Assembly (NCBI GenBank): GCA_946122785.1
Contig: CAMGYJ010000004.1
Location: 9,322,150-9,386,149 of the forward strand
Direction of reading: 5' to 3'
From: Linum tenue
Lineage: Eukaryota > Streptophyta > Magnoliopsida > Malpighiales > Linaceae
DNA: 64,000 nt
The position numbers were made by a program, and so were the translations under genes. Of the stretch, positions 24,555 through 35,901 are shown one piece after another. Each line of letters begins with the position of its first letter. Position 1 is the stretch's first letter. The notes under the pieces were generated by a model that was given only the letters and a program-made list of their open reading frames with translations, was not told the origin of the DNA and searched no databases.

Positions 24555-25811
24555 TGTTGCTTATAATTATTAATGGAACATACCTGGATGGGTGGAACAT
24601 GTCTGCCAAACAGAACTCCCTCTTGCATTAGAGGATTGACTGGACCTGTTTCATCGACATACAAAAGTCCCTCTTGCATCAGGTAAATGACTAAAGTATC
24701 AGTAATTGACTGTGTAAGTAGGATAGCGTAGCAAAATTCACCTTATTAGAGTCCCTTTCCTACTGCAGTATTGCTTCAATCTTTCCCACAGCCGCACTCG
24801 AACCAGCCTACATAGTTACACCGCTTACATAGTTTCAGTGTTTTAATGATGATAACAGAACCTCTATAAAAAAAACCAATGTGAAGAGCCATCCATTACC
24901 ATTCACAACCAACAGGAGGTAGTAGGTACTAACTTGCAGAAACTTGTTGAAACTTCTTGTCAATTTGCAAAATAATTGCCTTGCTGCTCAAGGAACCACC
25001 ATTCTGCAAGTCGATGCATATATGAGCCTCGAGTTGATCTATTTTCATAAGTTGGCTGGGGAAATGACAAGAAGTTTCAAACGAGGCACACGTGACTAAG
25101 CATTCACTAGTTCTATTCAAAAGACTGAGAAATATGTAGGATGAGCAACTCATCCGAACTGGATGTCCAATTACACTGTTGAAGACATCAGATTTACCAG
25201 GACTCTTAACATATGACAAAAACTGAAATAAAAAAATAAATAGCAATGTGAGTTAGAAGTAAACTAAGAAAATACAAAAGGCAAAGACATCAATGATTGC
25301 TGGCTTCGTGCTGGAATTTGACGGCCTTCCTAGCTGTGAACAGATACTCGCCGCTGAAAGGTGATAAAAAAACCCTGTTGATAAAGAAAGGGAGATGAAG
25401 AAATAGCGACACGCTGAGCTCCAAAATTGAAAAGTTACCTTCATCGTCTTCTGCTGCTTCAGATTTCTAGCTTCTCATCTCACATAGACTGAATCTATCA
25501 GCAAAGCTCGCAGCTATGGACCTTGCAATCAAGAATAATTGGGGATTTTCGTGCTATGAAAGAAGAAGGGGAAGAAGATAGAAGAGCGGTGTGGAGCTTG
25601 ACTTGGGATTTGTTTTCTTTCGATCCGAACTGAAATATTTTTTCACCACCGCCGTTATACCATCACCATTGGCGACCTCGTCGCCGCTGCCGCCACTGCC
25701 TTCCTCGACCTTTTGCTTCTTTGGCACCGATTCAAGCCGGGGTGGGGGTGGAGCCTTCGCTTGAAGGTTCGGGACTAGCATCCAAATGCAGAGGCGCGAA
25801 CTGCTGGCCAT
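24555..25811 (-). other. Unrecognised gene-like segment, antisense, near the right MULE end
   Basis: On the minus strand an ATG at 25811 opens a Pro/Lys/Gly-rich segment with VPKKQKVEEGSGG. Exon-like blocks with GT-AG signals follow at about 25395-25440, 25270-25325, 24935-25220 and 24590-24690, the last reading LMQEGLLYVDETGPVNPLMQ. No family was recognised. It may be a host gene captured by the MULE or a third MULE gene. Exon limits are tentative. Confidence 0.3.
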
Positions 25812-25893
25812 CCATGGCCGAGAACGAGAACCCTAGGGTAGGGATGGGAAACGAACAAAATTGGGGATCTCAGATTCTGAAATCTTCCCCTTG

Positions 25894-26209
25894 GTGACAT
25901 TCAATATTAATATTATGCATTTTGATTAAAGAAACGAAAACAATTACACTATCTATAGTTGATAAGAGATTTGGGTGTTATAAATTATAAATAGCAAAAA
26001 GAAGGTACTATAAATGTTCAATTGAAAATTTACATGATTGATTTAAGCAGAAAGACAGCAAAATATTATTTGGGACTAAACATTATTTCGAAATAAATTT
26101 ATAGGTATGCTTGTAATTTTAATTATTTACTTAATTATAACTAATTAAAAATTATTAACAAGTGTGAACACAGGCGCACATCGTACGACCGTCGTACGCT
26201 AGCCTTTGT
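25894..26209 (-). repeat. Right TIR of the MULE
   Basis: Reverse complement of the left TIR. Its terminal palindrome at 26181-26199 pairs 7 of 8 bases. The outermost bases differ from the left end, so the exact boundary is uncertain by a few bases. Confidence 0.86.

Positions 26210-26210
<1 letters not shown>

Positions 26211-26254
<44 letters not shown>
26211..26254. repeat. (CA)n(TA)n microsatellite
   Basis: Directly abuts the right MULE end. A shorter TA run abuts the left end at 5019-5033, so the MULE probably landed in a TA-rich tract of the PMD leader intron. Confidence 0.9.
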
Positions 26255-26257
<3 letters not shown>

Positions 26258-26302
26258 ACGTTGAAGCATGTGTCTAACCCTCCTTCATCATTCTCTTGTA
26301 GG

Positions 26303-29300
26303 ATGAGTGACACCGAGAGAGAGAATGAAAAGAAGGAGATCTCTAGAGCCACTCGGGAGTACCGCAAGCAACTCAGTGCATTGAAGGCAGAACCCGGCCT
26401 AAACTTCACGTACTTGTCTAAAAAGGATGACAAGACGGGCAAGCTGGGTCCTTTCTTCTCCAATTTTAAATCTCCGGAAGCCAAGAAACTTAACCTGTAC
26501 CCACTAGGTGGCGACCAATTGCTCTTCAAGGCCGACCAAAAGTCGTCTCCTTTCTTCACACTCCATAAGCATAAGAAATTGATGAGATCATGGCCCCAAA
26601 GAGACATTGACTTCAACACTTGGTATCGAAGACTCAAGAAGGACAAAACCACCACCAACTTATGGGGTGATGCTGGCATTTCTCGTCTGTTATCCTTGAC
26701 CACCCTCATGCGGGACCCTGATCCCCAACTTTTTCAACCAACATTGTGCTTCTGGTCCACCGGCTCCAATTGTTTTGTCTTCCCCCTTGGTGCCATGACC
26801 ATCACCCTCATGGACGTGGTAGCTCTCACCGGCTTAACTTCCTTGCCTGGCCTTCAGGAAGAACGTCCTCAAAGAGCCAATATTGCTCCGACTTCGTTTA
26901 TAGCATTTTATGAGAAATTTCGAAAGCTCACTACCGAGCCTATCACCGACGAAGAACGTGCATGCTTCATCCATTACTGGCTCTACAAGTTTATCATATG
27001 TCCACACACCCCGTGGCCTCGCAAGACCCTGTCATACCTATCCCACCAGCTCGCTGAAGGTGACCCCGTTGCTGACTTCCCAGACATCATCCTTGCCAAC
27101 CTCTACTATGGCATTCATTCTCTCATCACTCAAGTGACATCCGGCACCAAGAATGTAACGGGCTTTGGACCTCTTTGGCTAGTACCTCTATGGCTTTATG
27201 CTTACTTCCCAATGTTATGCAAACCATTGCCATCGATAGACACGATGCCTGACGCCACCATGCCAGCTTCATATGGTCACCACTACATACGAGCTGAACC
27301 ATTGGGCAAATACTTTGTCGAATACTTCACCATCTTTTACACGATGGACAAGCTGGATACTTTCACCCCTTTCCTTTCACGTCGAGTTGGGCCATCTTCC
27401 TTCACGAGGATTTTTCAAGAGAAACCACCAAAACCCACTACGAGCTGGTTAGTTTTCAAATGCCAATGGAGGAGTTGGCTTCAAGCACGAGACATCTTGT
27501 TCAATCCTCCAAACCCCAAGGGTCACGCATATGCTGAGGTATACAACCCTCACTATGTTGCTCGTCAGTTCGGCCTTACCCAGATGTGGCCAATTTCTGT
27601 ACCATCATCCCGTAACTTCGAAGCTCCCACCAAGCGAAGGCCTCTAACAACGGAGCAAGATGAGAAATATGTGTACTGGCAGGAGACATCCTCTCTTGAT
27701 GTGAAGTTCGAGTTCTTCACGCCAGCCCATGATTCAACCTCTACCTTGTTTGGTCGCTATTTCCCGAACAACTCCGTAAGCTAGATCTCTTCATTGGGGA
27801 TCCTCAAGCCGTGGCTCGATCTTTCCTCGAAGCTGTCTCCAAATCCCTCTCGAGTGAAGACAAGGACTCTTCACAAAATGAAAGCAAGGGAATGGCTCCA
27901 TCATCCTCCTCTTCCATGAAACGTCGACCATGTAAGTCTCCATCAGTCATTGGCTTGTCATACTTGGTTTGAATGAACCCAAGCCATTATTGAAATCTCT
28001 TTTTTTTTTTAGCCTCCGTGGCGTTCAAGGCTCGTGGTAAGAGCGTCAAAAAGCCAAGAACTCAGGATAAAAAGGTGAGCAACTCATGTATATCCTACTT
28101 ACCTCTATCTCATTCCTTAGTATCCATGTGAACTAAAAAAAAAAACAATCATCTCTTTGTAGTCTACCGTAGTTGATCTCGACTCCGAAGCTAGCTCGTA
28201 TGAAGTAGAGGAATCAATGGAGGAGGATACTCAAAGCGATCATTCCGGATGGGTAGATGACATGGACGCGGACATGACTTCTGTTGACCAGCCTAAGGCG
28301 TCCCTTCAAGCTGCTGCCCACATTAGCCCTGTTATGTCATCATCGCCGAGCACCCCCTTGGCAGAGAACCAAGTGCCTCGACCATCTCCTACGGTTCCCC
28401 CTATGACGTCAAGCTCCAATGAGGTCATGACTTCCATGTTGGCACCATCACACCTTACAGGCACTCTTGTGTTTGATAAGTTGGTTACAGGACCCTCCTC
28501 TTCATCGACACCTCTAATGCCAAGTGAAGCTTCAATCTACGTTCCTGCCACCAATCTGTTTTCTACAAGCCATCAACCCCATGTCTCCAACCTAGCCATC
28601 ATGGAGCATAATCTGCGCAATACATTGGAAGGGGATGTCAACAACAAGCACATGGATGGCAGCCTGCAAGTCGAAGACTATCAACTTCCCACCGAACACC
28701 ATGATACCCAACATACTTTACAAGGATCTAGCATCGGACCATCCACTACCAACATGGCTGAGACCGAGCGGGCTATATTCTCTTCCTCTACCATGCCAGA
28801 ATTCCAAACCAACACTAGTGCCCTTACTCCAACCCTCGTAAGCACCACAATCTGCCCTCCATCATTTTTTTTCTTGTTTTTATAAATCGGCTTGTCAATA
28901 ACTTAATAAAAACCACTGCAGGATCTAAGCTCGCTCGACCAAAGCTTCGAGCTCCTCCAAAACTTGGAATCACTTGGTGATGGAGTCCAATTCGTGGCCC
29001 CCTCTACTGAGTCACACGTGCTGCCCTCACTGAGTTGAACCAGTACCTCTCGCTCACTCCCCAACAGGCAATCATGGCTTCCAAGAATCACTGGCCTAGA
29101 CAAGCTCTTGAGTCACTATCCAGCCTTGTTGTTCTCAACCCATTGCCAGGACTTAACATGAATAAGATGTCCATCTTACAAGGAGCCAGGAATAGTCTCG
29201 GCTTCATCATATCAACAATGGAGAAGGCTATCCACGAAAAAAATTAAGTTGTAAACAAGGAATCCATCCAAGCCAACTACACCAAAATGACTGCTGACTG

Positions 29301-29622
29301 CAAGACTATGAAGGATGCTCTTATTGGTTTCAAAGCAAGGGAAGCAGCTCGCCAAGCCTAGATAGCTGAACTCGAGAAAGAGCTTGCCCAAGTTCGTGCA
29401 GAGGCTGCCGAGGACCAGGCTCAACATGTTCCCATGTCTCTAGACTTCCGACAGCTAGTGGAAAAAGCTCATAGCCTCAAGGAAAGAATGGGCTCAATGA
29501 ACCCTATGACACAGCTAGCTCATGAGAAGGAACAAGGCATCTTTGTATACAACACCCATCTTGCTACCTTCCTCAAGTTGCGAGATATTGTCAAAGAGGC
29601 TCTCCATCACATGCCCAACTAA
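26303..29622 (+). pseudogene. Plant mobile domain (PMD, aminotransferase-like) gene, antisense in the Tat element
   Basis: The ATG follows one base after a CTCTTGTAG acceptor. Exon 26303-27784 encodes a plant mobile domain: a tryptophan-rich start, then CFVFPLGAMTITLMDVVALTGL, the core PMD motif, then the helical C-terminal half. The domain occurs in plant MAIN/MAIL proteins and in transposons including Ty3/gypsy elements and MULEs. Near 27760 the frame shifts: continued sense reads DLFIGDPQAVARSFLEAV. Further exons follow around 28015-28075, 28163-28840, 28921-29035 and 29035-29622, the last coiled-coil-like with stops at about 29246 and 29359. It is convergent with pol, whose 3' end lies at about 29975. 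Additional antisense ORFs are known in Tat-type elements. Its function there is unknown. Confidence 0.78.
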
Positions 29623-29639
29623 ATCATCCATACTTCATT

Positions 29640-29974
29640 TTTTTTGTTAGCTCGCTTTCACGATTTAAGACGCTCGGCTTAGCCATGTATTTGGTTTTTT
29701 TTTTTTGCTCTTTTGGTATTCAGATGACTCGGCCTCTTAGTGATTGCCCTTGACGTGATGTTCTTTTCATTCCCTTAGTTATAAATTTACATTTTATTAA
29801 TGAAGTGTGATACCAATCTACTTGGCTTCACCCCCTTCATTCTCAATGTTATACTTCTGTCTCAACGTATCCCCCATGTCATGGCTAGCCATTCAAGCCA
29901 TACTTCATCATGGGGGTGTCATGCCATGCCTTAGGGTGTGGGAGGCTTGGCATGCCGGCCACCAAGTTGGCCTA
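29640..29974. other. Convergent 3' ends of the PMD gene and pol
   Basis: AT-rich, with T-runs at 29638 and 29694. No coding signal was recognised. Both transcripts would end here. Confidence 0.4.
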
Positions 29975-30934
29975 CTAACATTGAACTCCTTGACACCCCA
30001 AGTCCCAAAGAGAAGGGACGTAGGGCTTGAGATACTTACCATTGATCAATCGATCATGAAACACACCATCTAAATCTTTTAACAAGTAGGCCCCATTGGG
30101 CCCGGTGGCATGGACAATGAAGGGTCCACGCCAGTTGGGAGACCACTTGCCAAACTTAGGATCCTTCTCCCCAATGGGCAAGTGTAGTTTCCAGACTAGC
30201 TCTCCTTCTTCAAATGACTTGTGCTTAACCCTCTTGTTGTAAGAGCGAGCTACTTTGTCCTTTTGCACCCTTATGTTATCGAGTGCTTTGAGTTGGAGTT
30301 CATCAAGATCGCACAATTTTCCAACATCATAGACTCATAGTACTCTGAGGGTGTTAGCTCATGTTGCCTCATGTACCTCAATGACTTGACTGTTATTTCG
30401 AGTGGCAGGAAGGCCTCATGGCCATATGTCAAAGAGAAAGGGGTCACCTTTGTACTACTACGTGGTGACATCCGATAAGCCCATAAGGCTTCCGACAAGA
30501 CTTCATGCCACTTTTTTCGGGTTATCTTCAATCATCTTAGACAATATACCCTTCACAACCTTGTTGGATGCTTCAGCTTGACCATTGGCTTGAGCGTAGT
30601 AAGGAGTGGAGTGTATGATTTTGATGCCGTGTTCTTCGCCAAAAGCCATCACTTCCCCTCCCGTGAACACGGTACCCTGGTCAGCTGTTATGGTGGCTGG
30701 CAAGCCGAACCTATGTATTATATTCTCTTTGATGAACTTGATGATTTCTCCCTGATTGACCACTGTCATTGGCTTGGCCTCCACCCACTTGGTGAAGTAA
30801 TCAGTTGCCAAGATGACAAACGTATGTCTATCAGAAGATGGTGGATAAATCTTCGCAATCAAGTCCATGGCCCATCCAATGAAAGGCCGAGGCTTGATGA
30901 TAGACTTCAATTCGATGGCCGGAGCTCTTTGCAC
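29975..30934 (-). pseudogene. Integrase region of the Tat pol, broken
   Basis: Three frames together give an integrase. FIGWAMDLIAKI carries the first Asp, ATITADQGTVF the second, and ANGQAEASNK the Glu. A C-terminal part includes WSPNWRGPFIVHATGPNGAYLL. The zinc-finger part ends at a stop after GCEACQ at 30944. Frame changes near 30510 and 30300 make it inactive. Confidence 0.85.
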
Positions 30935-30943
30935 CGGGCCATG

Positions 30944-31828
30944 TCATTGACAAGCCTCACACCCCTTAGCAAAAGCGGCACAATCTTCCCCGATGGATGG
31001 CCAGTAGTACCCATACCGGTGGAGTACCCATCTCATAGAAGGGCCTGCTTGATGAGCACCACATATCCCTTCATTAACCTCACCCATGGCTTGTAGGGCC
31101 TCCTTGCCCCCCAAGCACTTCAATAGTAAACCGTCTGGTCTGCTTTTGAATAAGACCTCATCTAATAAGACATAGTTCCTTGCCTTGAATTTGACGGCCC
31201 GATCCACATCCCCTGTTGGATTCTTCAAGTATGCCACCAAGGGGGTACACCAGTCACTGGCATCCTCTTCAATCGTAAACACATCTACCCTTTGCTTAAG
31301 TCTCGCATGTAGTGGGTTGAGCGTTCGCACAAAAATTTGCTCTCCCCCTTCATGAGCAAACTCTTTGAACCCCGAAGCTAGTTGTGCTAAGTATTTGGCC
31401 TTGCCATTGTCCTGACGAGGAACATACTTGATGGAAACATTATCCAAGTGGGTAATTAATATTTGGACATAATCAAGATATGTCTCTAGTATGCAATTGA
31501 TGCATCGAAATTCACCAAGTACTTGGTAGACAACCAGTTGGGAGTCCCCTTGGATGTTAACACTTTTGACTTTCAAGTCAACAAGCATCTCCAGCCCCAC
31601 CACTAAAGCCTCATACTCGGCTTGATTGTTAGTGCATGGGAGATCAAGTGTAAAGGCAAAGTGCATGGCATGCCCTGATGGGGAAGTGAGGACCACGCCA
31701 GCACCCGCTCCAGACCGTGTTTTTGATCCGTCAAAGTACAAGGTCCAAGGGGCCTCCTCCATCATGGCTACTTCGACCAACTCAGCTGGCACATCCACAC
31801 ATGGGTGGTCAGCTAAGAAGTCAGCCAA
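30944..31828 (-). pseudogene. Second (archaeal-type) RNase H and integrase N-terminus of Tat pol
   Basis: LYFDGSKTRSGAGAGVVL, NNQAEYEALVVGL and GDSQLVVYQV are the first three acidic blocks of the extra RNase H that marks Tat-lineage elements. The fourth block reads NGKAKYLAQLA, with Lys where Asp is expected. The integrase zinc-finger region follows and a stop closes the frame. Confidence 0.82.
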
Positions 31829-33483
31829 TGCTTGGCCCTTATGACCTTTTGAGGCACATATTGCAAGTTGAACTCAGATAGTGCAAGTGTCCACTTACCA
31901 ATCCTCCCATGGATGATTGGCCGGGACAACATGTACTTTATTATATCAGTCTTACATATGAGTTGCACTTGAACATGCATCAAGTAGTACCTTAGCTTCA
32001 TACAAGAAAGATATAAGGCTAAACATAACTTCTCTACAGGAGAGTACTTTTGTTCTGCTTCGTTTAACAACCTACTTAAATAGTACACGGCCTGTTCATG
32101 GCCAGAGTCGCTATCTTGAGCCAACAAACACGCTACAGAGGTGTTAGTGGCTGAAAGGTACAACTTCAATGGCCGATGTGGGATTGGAGAGTTGAGTACC
32201 GGCGCGTTTTCCAGGTACTTCTTGATGTCATCAAAGGCTTGTTGATGCTCTTGACGTCATACAAACTCATCTTCCTGCTTCAACTTCAACATAGGGGAGA
32301 AGACTTGGGTTCGGCCAGCACAGTTCGAGATGAAACGTCGAATGTAGTTAACTTGGCCGAGGAACCTTTGAAGCTCTTTCTTATTACTTGGTGGCATGGC
32401 CTCAATGATGGCCTTGGTTTTGCTCTTATCAACCTCAATGCCACGTTGGCTCACAAGGAACCCAAAGAAGTCACCTGCAAACATACCAAATGCACACTTA
32501 AGTGGATTTAGCTTCAAGTTATGGCCTCTCATACGTAAGAAGGCCATGCGAAGATGAGATAAGTGTTGACTTGTTACCTTAGACTTGACAACAATGTCAT
32601 CCACATAGACCTCAACCAACTCACCAATCAAGTCATGAAAGATAGCATGCATGGCTTGTTGGTAAGTGGCACCAGCATTCTTCAACCCGAAGGGCATGAC
32701 GAGCCACTCATAGCACCCTATGGCTCCAGGACATCTGAATGCGGTCTTGTGGATGTCTTCCTCGGCTAAGTAGATCTGATTATAGCCTGAGTAACAATCC
32801 ATGAAAGAAAAAATCTTATGCCTAGTTACCGCATCAAGCAACATGTCCGCTACTGGCATTGGGTATTCATCCTTAGGAGTGGCTAAGTTTAAATTTATAA
32901 AATCTACACATACACGTATCTTGCCATTCTTCTTTCTAACTAGCACTACGTTGGATAACCACTCCACATACCTGGCCGTCCTGATGAAGCCAGCCTTTAA
33001 CAATCTTTCAATTTCTTTCTTAATCTTTGGCAAGACCTCATAAGCAAACCGTCTAGGCGGTTGTTTAAAGGGTTTGAAACCATCACTAATTGGTAATATA
33101 TGCTCTACTAACTTTCTATCTAGACCAGGCATCTTGTGATAATCCCAAGCAAAACAATCATTAAATTCTTTTAACAAATTAATTAACTCATACCTCTCGG
33201 CTTCGGGGAGCATGGCACTGATGAAAGTAGTACGTGGGTCGTCCTCGGTGCCAAGATTGATCTCCTCCAACACATCACGTGATGTCATAGGCCTTTGGTC
33301 TTCTCCAGCTATACCCGGTACCTCACCTTCTTCAGGCAAGTCATCTTCGGGAACATAGTCAGCCATCAACACTGCTTCCTCACAAGCTAACCTCTGCTCG
33401 CATTGATAGATGGCTAACTTCTCCAACAAGGTCGTCACTTCGGCTTTGCCCACCACCTCGTCTCGAAGTGGTCTACTCATCAT
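31813..33483 (-). pseudogene. Reverse transcriptase and first RNase H of Tat pol
   Basis: The frame 32257-33483 holds reverse transcriptase with motif A FMDCYSGYNQI and the YVDD box in VEVYVDDIVVKSK; the catalytic residues are intact. The connection and first RNase H continue in another frame at 31813-32169 (LYLSATNTSVACLLAQD). The break lies near 32170-32260. Confidence 0.88.
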
Positions 33484-34192
33484 TCATTCTTGTTTCAACT
33501 TTAGGTGGACCATCCAATGCAATCATAGATGGTCTCACAATGTCAGCAAGGGGGTCGAGGCATGCCATGCTCAATATCTTAGCACTTGACATCACCACTG
33601 TGCACGACCCTCCATCCATACTCCTCACTTGTAGAGGCCCAAAGTCTCCATGATAGAGTGGAGCCTCAGCCACGTTAGCACCAACTGCAAAGGGGTTGGT
33701 GTGTGCTTGTACTACCTCCACCATTCCTTCTTTATTCCAAAACATCAAACACTGATGAAGTGAGGATGGGACACACTTGTTGGCATGGATCCAATCCCTT
33801 CCCAACAAGGCATTGTAGCTTATCGCCCCATCCACCACAAAGAAAGCAGACATTTTCTCTTGACTACCAACTCCAATTAAGACCGGTAGTATCCCTCTTG
33901 CTGATGTTGATCCCCCATTGAAGCTAGTAACGAAGATATCAGTGGGAATCAAATCGCTTGTAGTCTTTCCCAATTTTCTTAACAGCCTAGTGGGAATCAC
34001 ATTGACAGCAGCTCCATTGTCAACAAGGATTCTTGACATCGGCATACCATCCAACCTAGCCTTGATATAGAGGGGCCTCAAATGCCTTAGCATACTTGGC
34101 TCCGGTTCCTTGAAAACCACTAAGTGACTTAACTCGTCACTTGTGTTCTCCTCCTTCATGACCCCTTTCCCTTTCAAGGTGGCCAGTTGCAA
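33473..34192 (-). pseudogene. Aspartic protease region of Tat pol
   Basis: ILVDNGAAVNVIP is the active-site block in the D-N-G form often seen in Tat elements. A second hydrophobic block, YNALLGRDWIH, follows. The frame is separated from gag upstream by a stop at about 34220 and from reverse transcriptase by a stop near 33475. Confidence 0.8.
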
Positions 34193-34219
34193 GACTTCTT
34201 CTTCACTCGTCGAACTTTC

Positions 34220-35901
34220 TTACTTTGTCGCCGAACCCTCAGCCTCACCATCAAACTCCCAACCCCAAGAAGGGTTCTGGATGGGTGCGGACGATGAAGC
34301 TTCAGGACCTTGGTATAACACATAAAAAGGGTATCTCCCATCATCTTCACCAAGTAAACCAACACTCTTATGGCCTGCTTCATGGAGCTCCTTCAAAAGT
34401 TTCTGAGAACTCTTGCCTTGTCTCGCCACCTCAGTAGCTAGATCGATTCTACTTCCCAATCGAGCCATCCTAGTACCCCATGGCTCATCACTTACTTCCA
34501 AACGAGCAAATGCTTCGGTTAACTCAGCAACTGACCCGTCTGTATCTCCAAATTTTTCTACTAACTCTTCTTCCTCCACATACCTATCCCGGTCTTCCTC
34601 ATTGAATTGGAAGACCATAGGTAGTATGTAGTTTGTGACCACCACTGGTGGCAAACTTCCAAACTGGATTGTCAAAGGGGGTCCTTGGTCATCCCCTTCA
34701 TCATCCTTATTGCCTCTATCGAATTTGGGATTGGGATGCTCATCTTCTAGCATGTCATCTTCAGCGTACTCATCTTCATATTCACCTCCTTCTTCTTGGA
34801 AGTCATCCTCAACCCCTTCATGAATTTTGACATCACCCTGAACTTGGACTTGCTTCCCTTTGTTAGTCATTGTCACCTTGAGCCCGGTAGTCACTGAGTT
34901 GTCCACCTCGATATTTGGTGGAGCAAAATCATTCTGTGGTGGTGGTCTGATCGTCGCACCAAGTATTACTGGATACCTCCCCTGCCGTGCTTCGGCATTC
35001 TTACGTAGGAATCTCCTCCTTTGAGTCCTCGTCATCCCTCCAATGGCTACTGGTTGTTGACGACGCATGTCATAAGTATGCCACCCTCCTTGTGGCACAT
35101 TGGGCATCTTAAAAGTTCTCCTCGCGGGAGGATTTCTAATGGGAGGACTTCGCATGGAAGGAATGCCATGTGCTATCCACTGCCTTCGTTGCCCCCAAGC
35201 CGGCTGGACAACCCCCTCCACTTGTCTCTGATAAGAAGGGTATCTCGGCCTGTTGGGTGGGCCAAGTCTTTGGTGGGCGGAAGACCTCGCCTCATCAAGT
35301 GTTAGGCTCTTCTTGCATTGAGCACACAACTTCTCAACTTCTACGGATATGGGAGTCGATGCGGCTGTCTTAGCCTGCACGCCACTCGACGAGCCCCCTT
35401 GTTCATAAGTTGCATTGGAGCTCTCCTGTTGAGGCGGCGTTGTATCCAACACCAGCTTGAAACTGGGCAGCTCGATTTTGGAGAAGTCCGGGTTAACCAT
35501 GTTGATGCCTACCACGTTAGGAAATGGATCAGTGTCCACCAACATTGCATCCTTCTTTGGCTCCGGGAACTTGATACGCCCTTCTCAATAGCATCCTGCA
35601 AGATGTTACGAAAAATCACACATGAGTTAGTGGCATGTGACATGCTGTTATGCCACTTACAATACTTCTTCCCTTTGAACTTCTCGGGTGGTGGTATATT
35701 ATGCCCCCCAGTTAACTTGATCTGACCATCCTTGTAGAGTTGGTCAAAAATCAAGTCAGCCTTCGAGACATCAAAGGAGTACTTGCGTGGCTGGATGGGG
35801 GCCCTATTGGGTCTGCCCCCTTGCGGCTCGTTTTCAGCCTTAGCCAACGAAGCACAAACATATGGCTTCCCTGGAGCTAACTCAGCCAGGTCTACTTCCA
35901 C
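34220..35901 (-). pseudogene. Gag C-terminus and linker of the Tat element
   Basis: 35509-35901 holds a Cys/His motif (CKWHNSMSHATNSC) typical of Tat gag. After a frameshift near 35560, frame 34220-35545 continues with an Arg/Pro-rich and then acidic linker ahead of the protease. Confidence 0.72.

Larger units (their letters stand above)
5035..26209 (+). mobile_element. Mutator-like element carrying an Ulp1-type protease and a FAR1/MULE transposase
   Basis: Terminal inverted repeats of about 320 bp bound it (5035-5360 and 25894-26209). Inside, in the same orientation, are an Ulp1 (C48) protease gene at 8525-17233 and a transposase gene at 19726-24406 with FAR1-type DNA-binding, MULE catalytic and SWIM parts. 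An unrecognised gene-like segment lies antisense near the right end. MULEs that carry Ulp1-like genes are known from Arabidopsis (Kaonashi type), rice and melon, and this fits that class. No 9-bp target duplication can be fixed because the flanks are TA and CA/TA microsatellite. The element holds two later insertions, 10771-16824 and 20985-22372; without them and their duplications it would be about 13.7 kb. Confidence 0.88.

Noticed and set aside
5019..26220. A 9-bp target duplication for the MULE
   Set aside because: The flanks are TA and CA/TA repeats, so any match would be meaningless.
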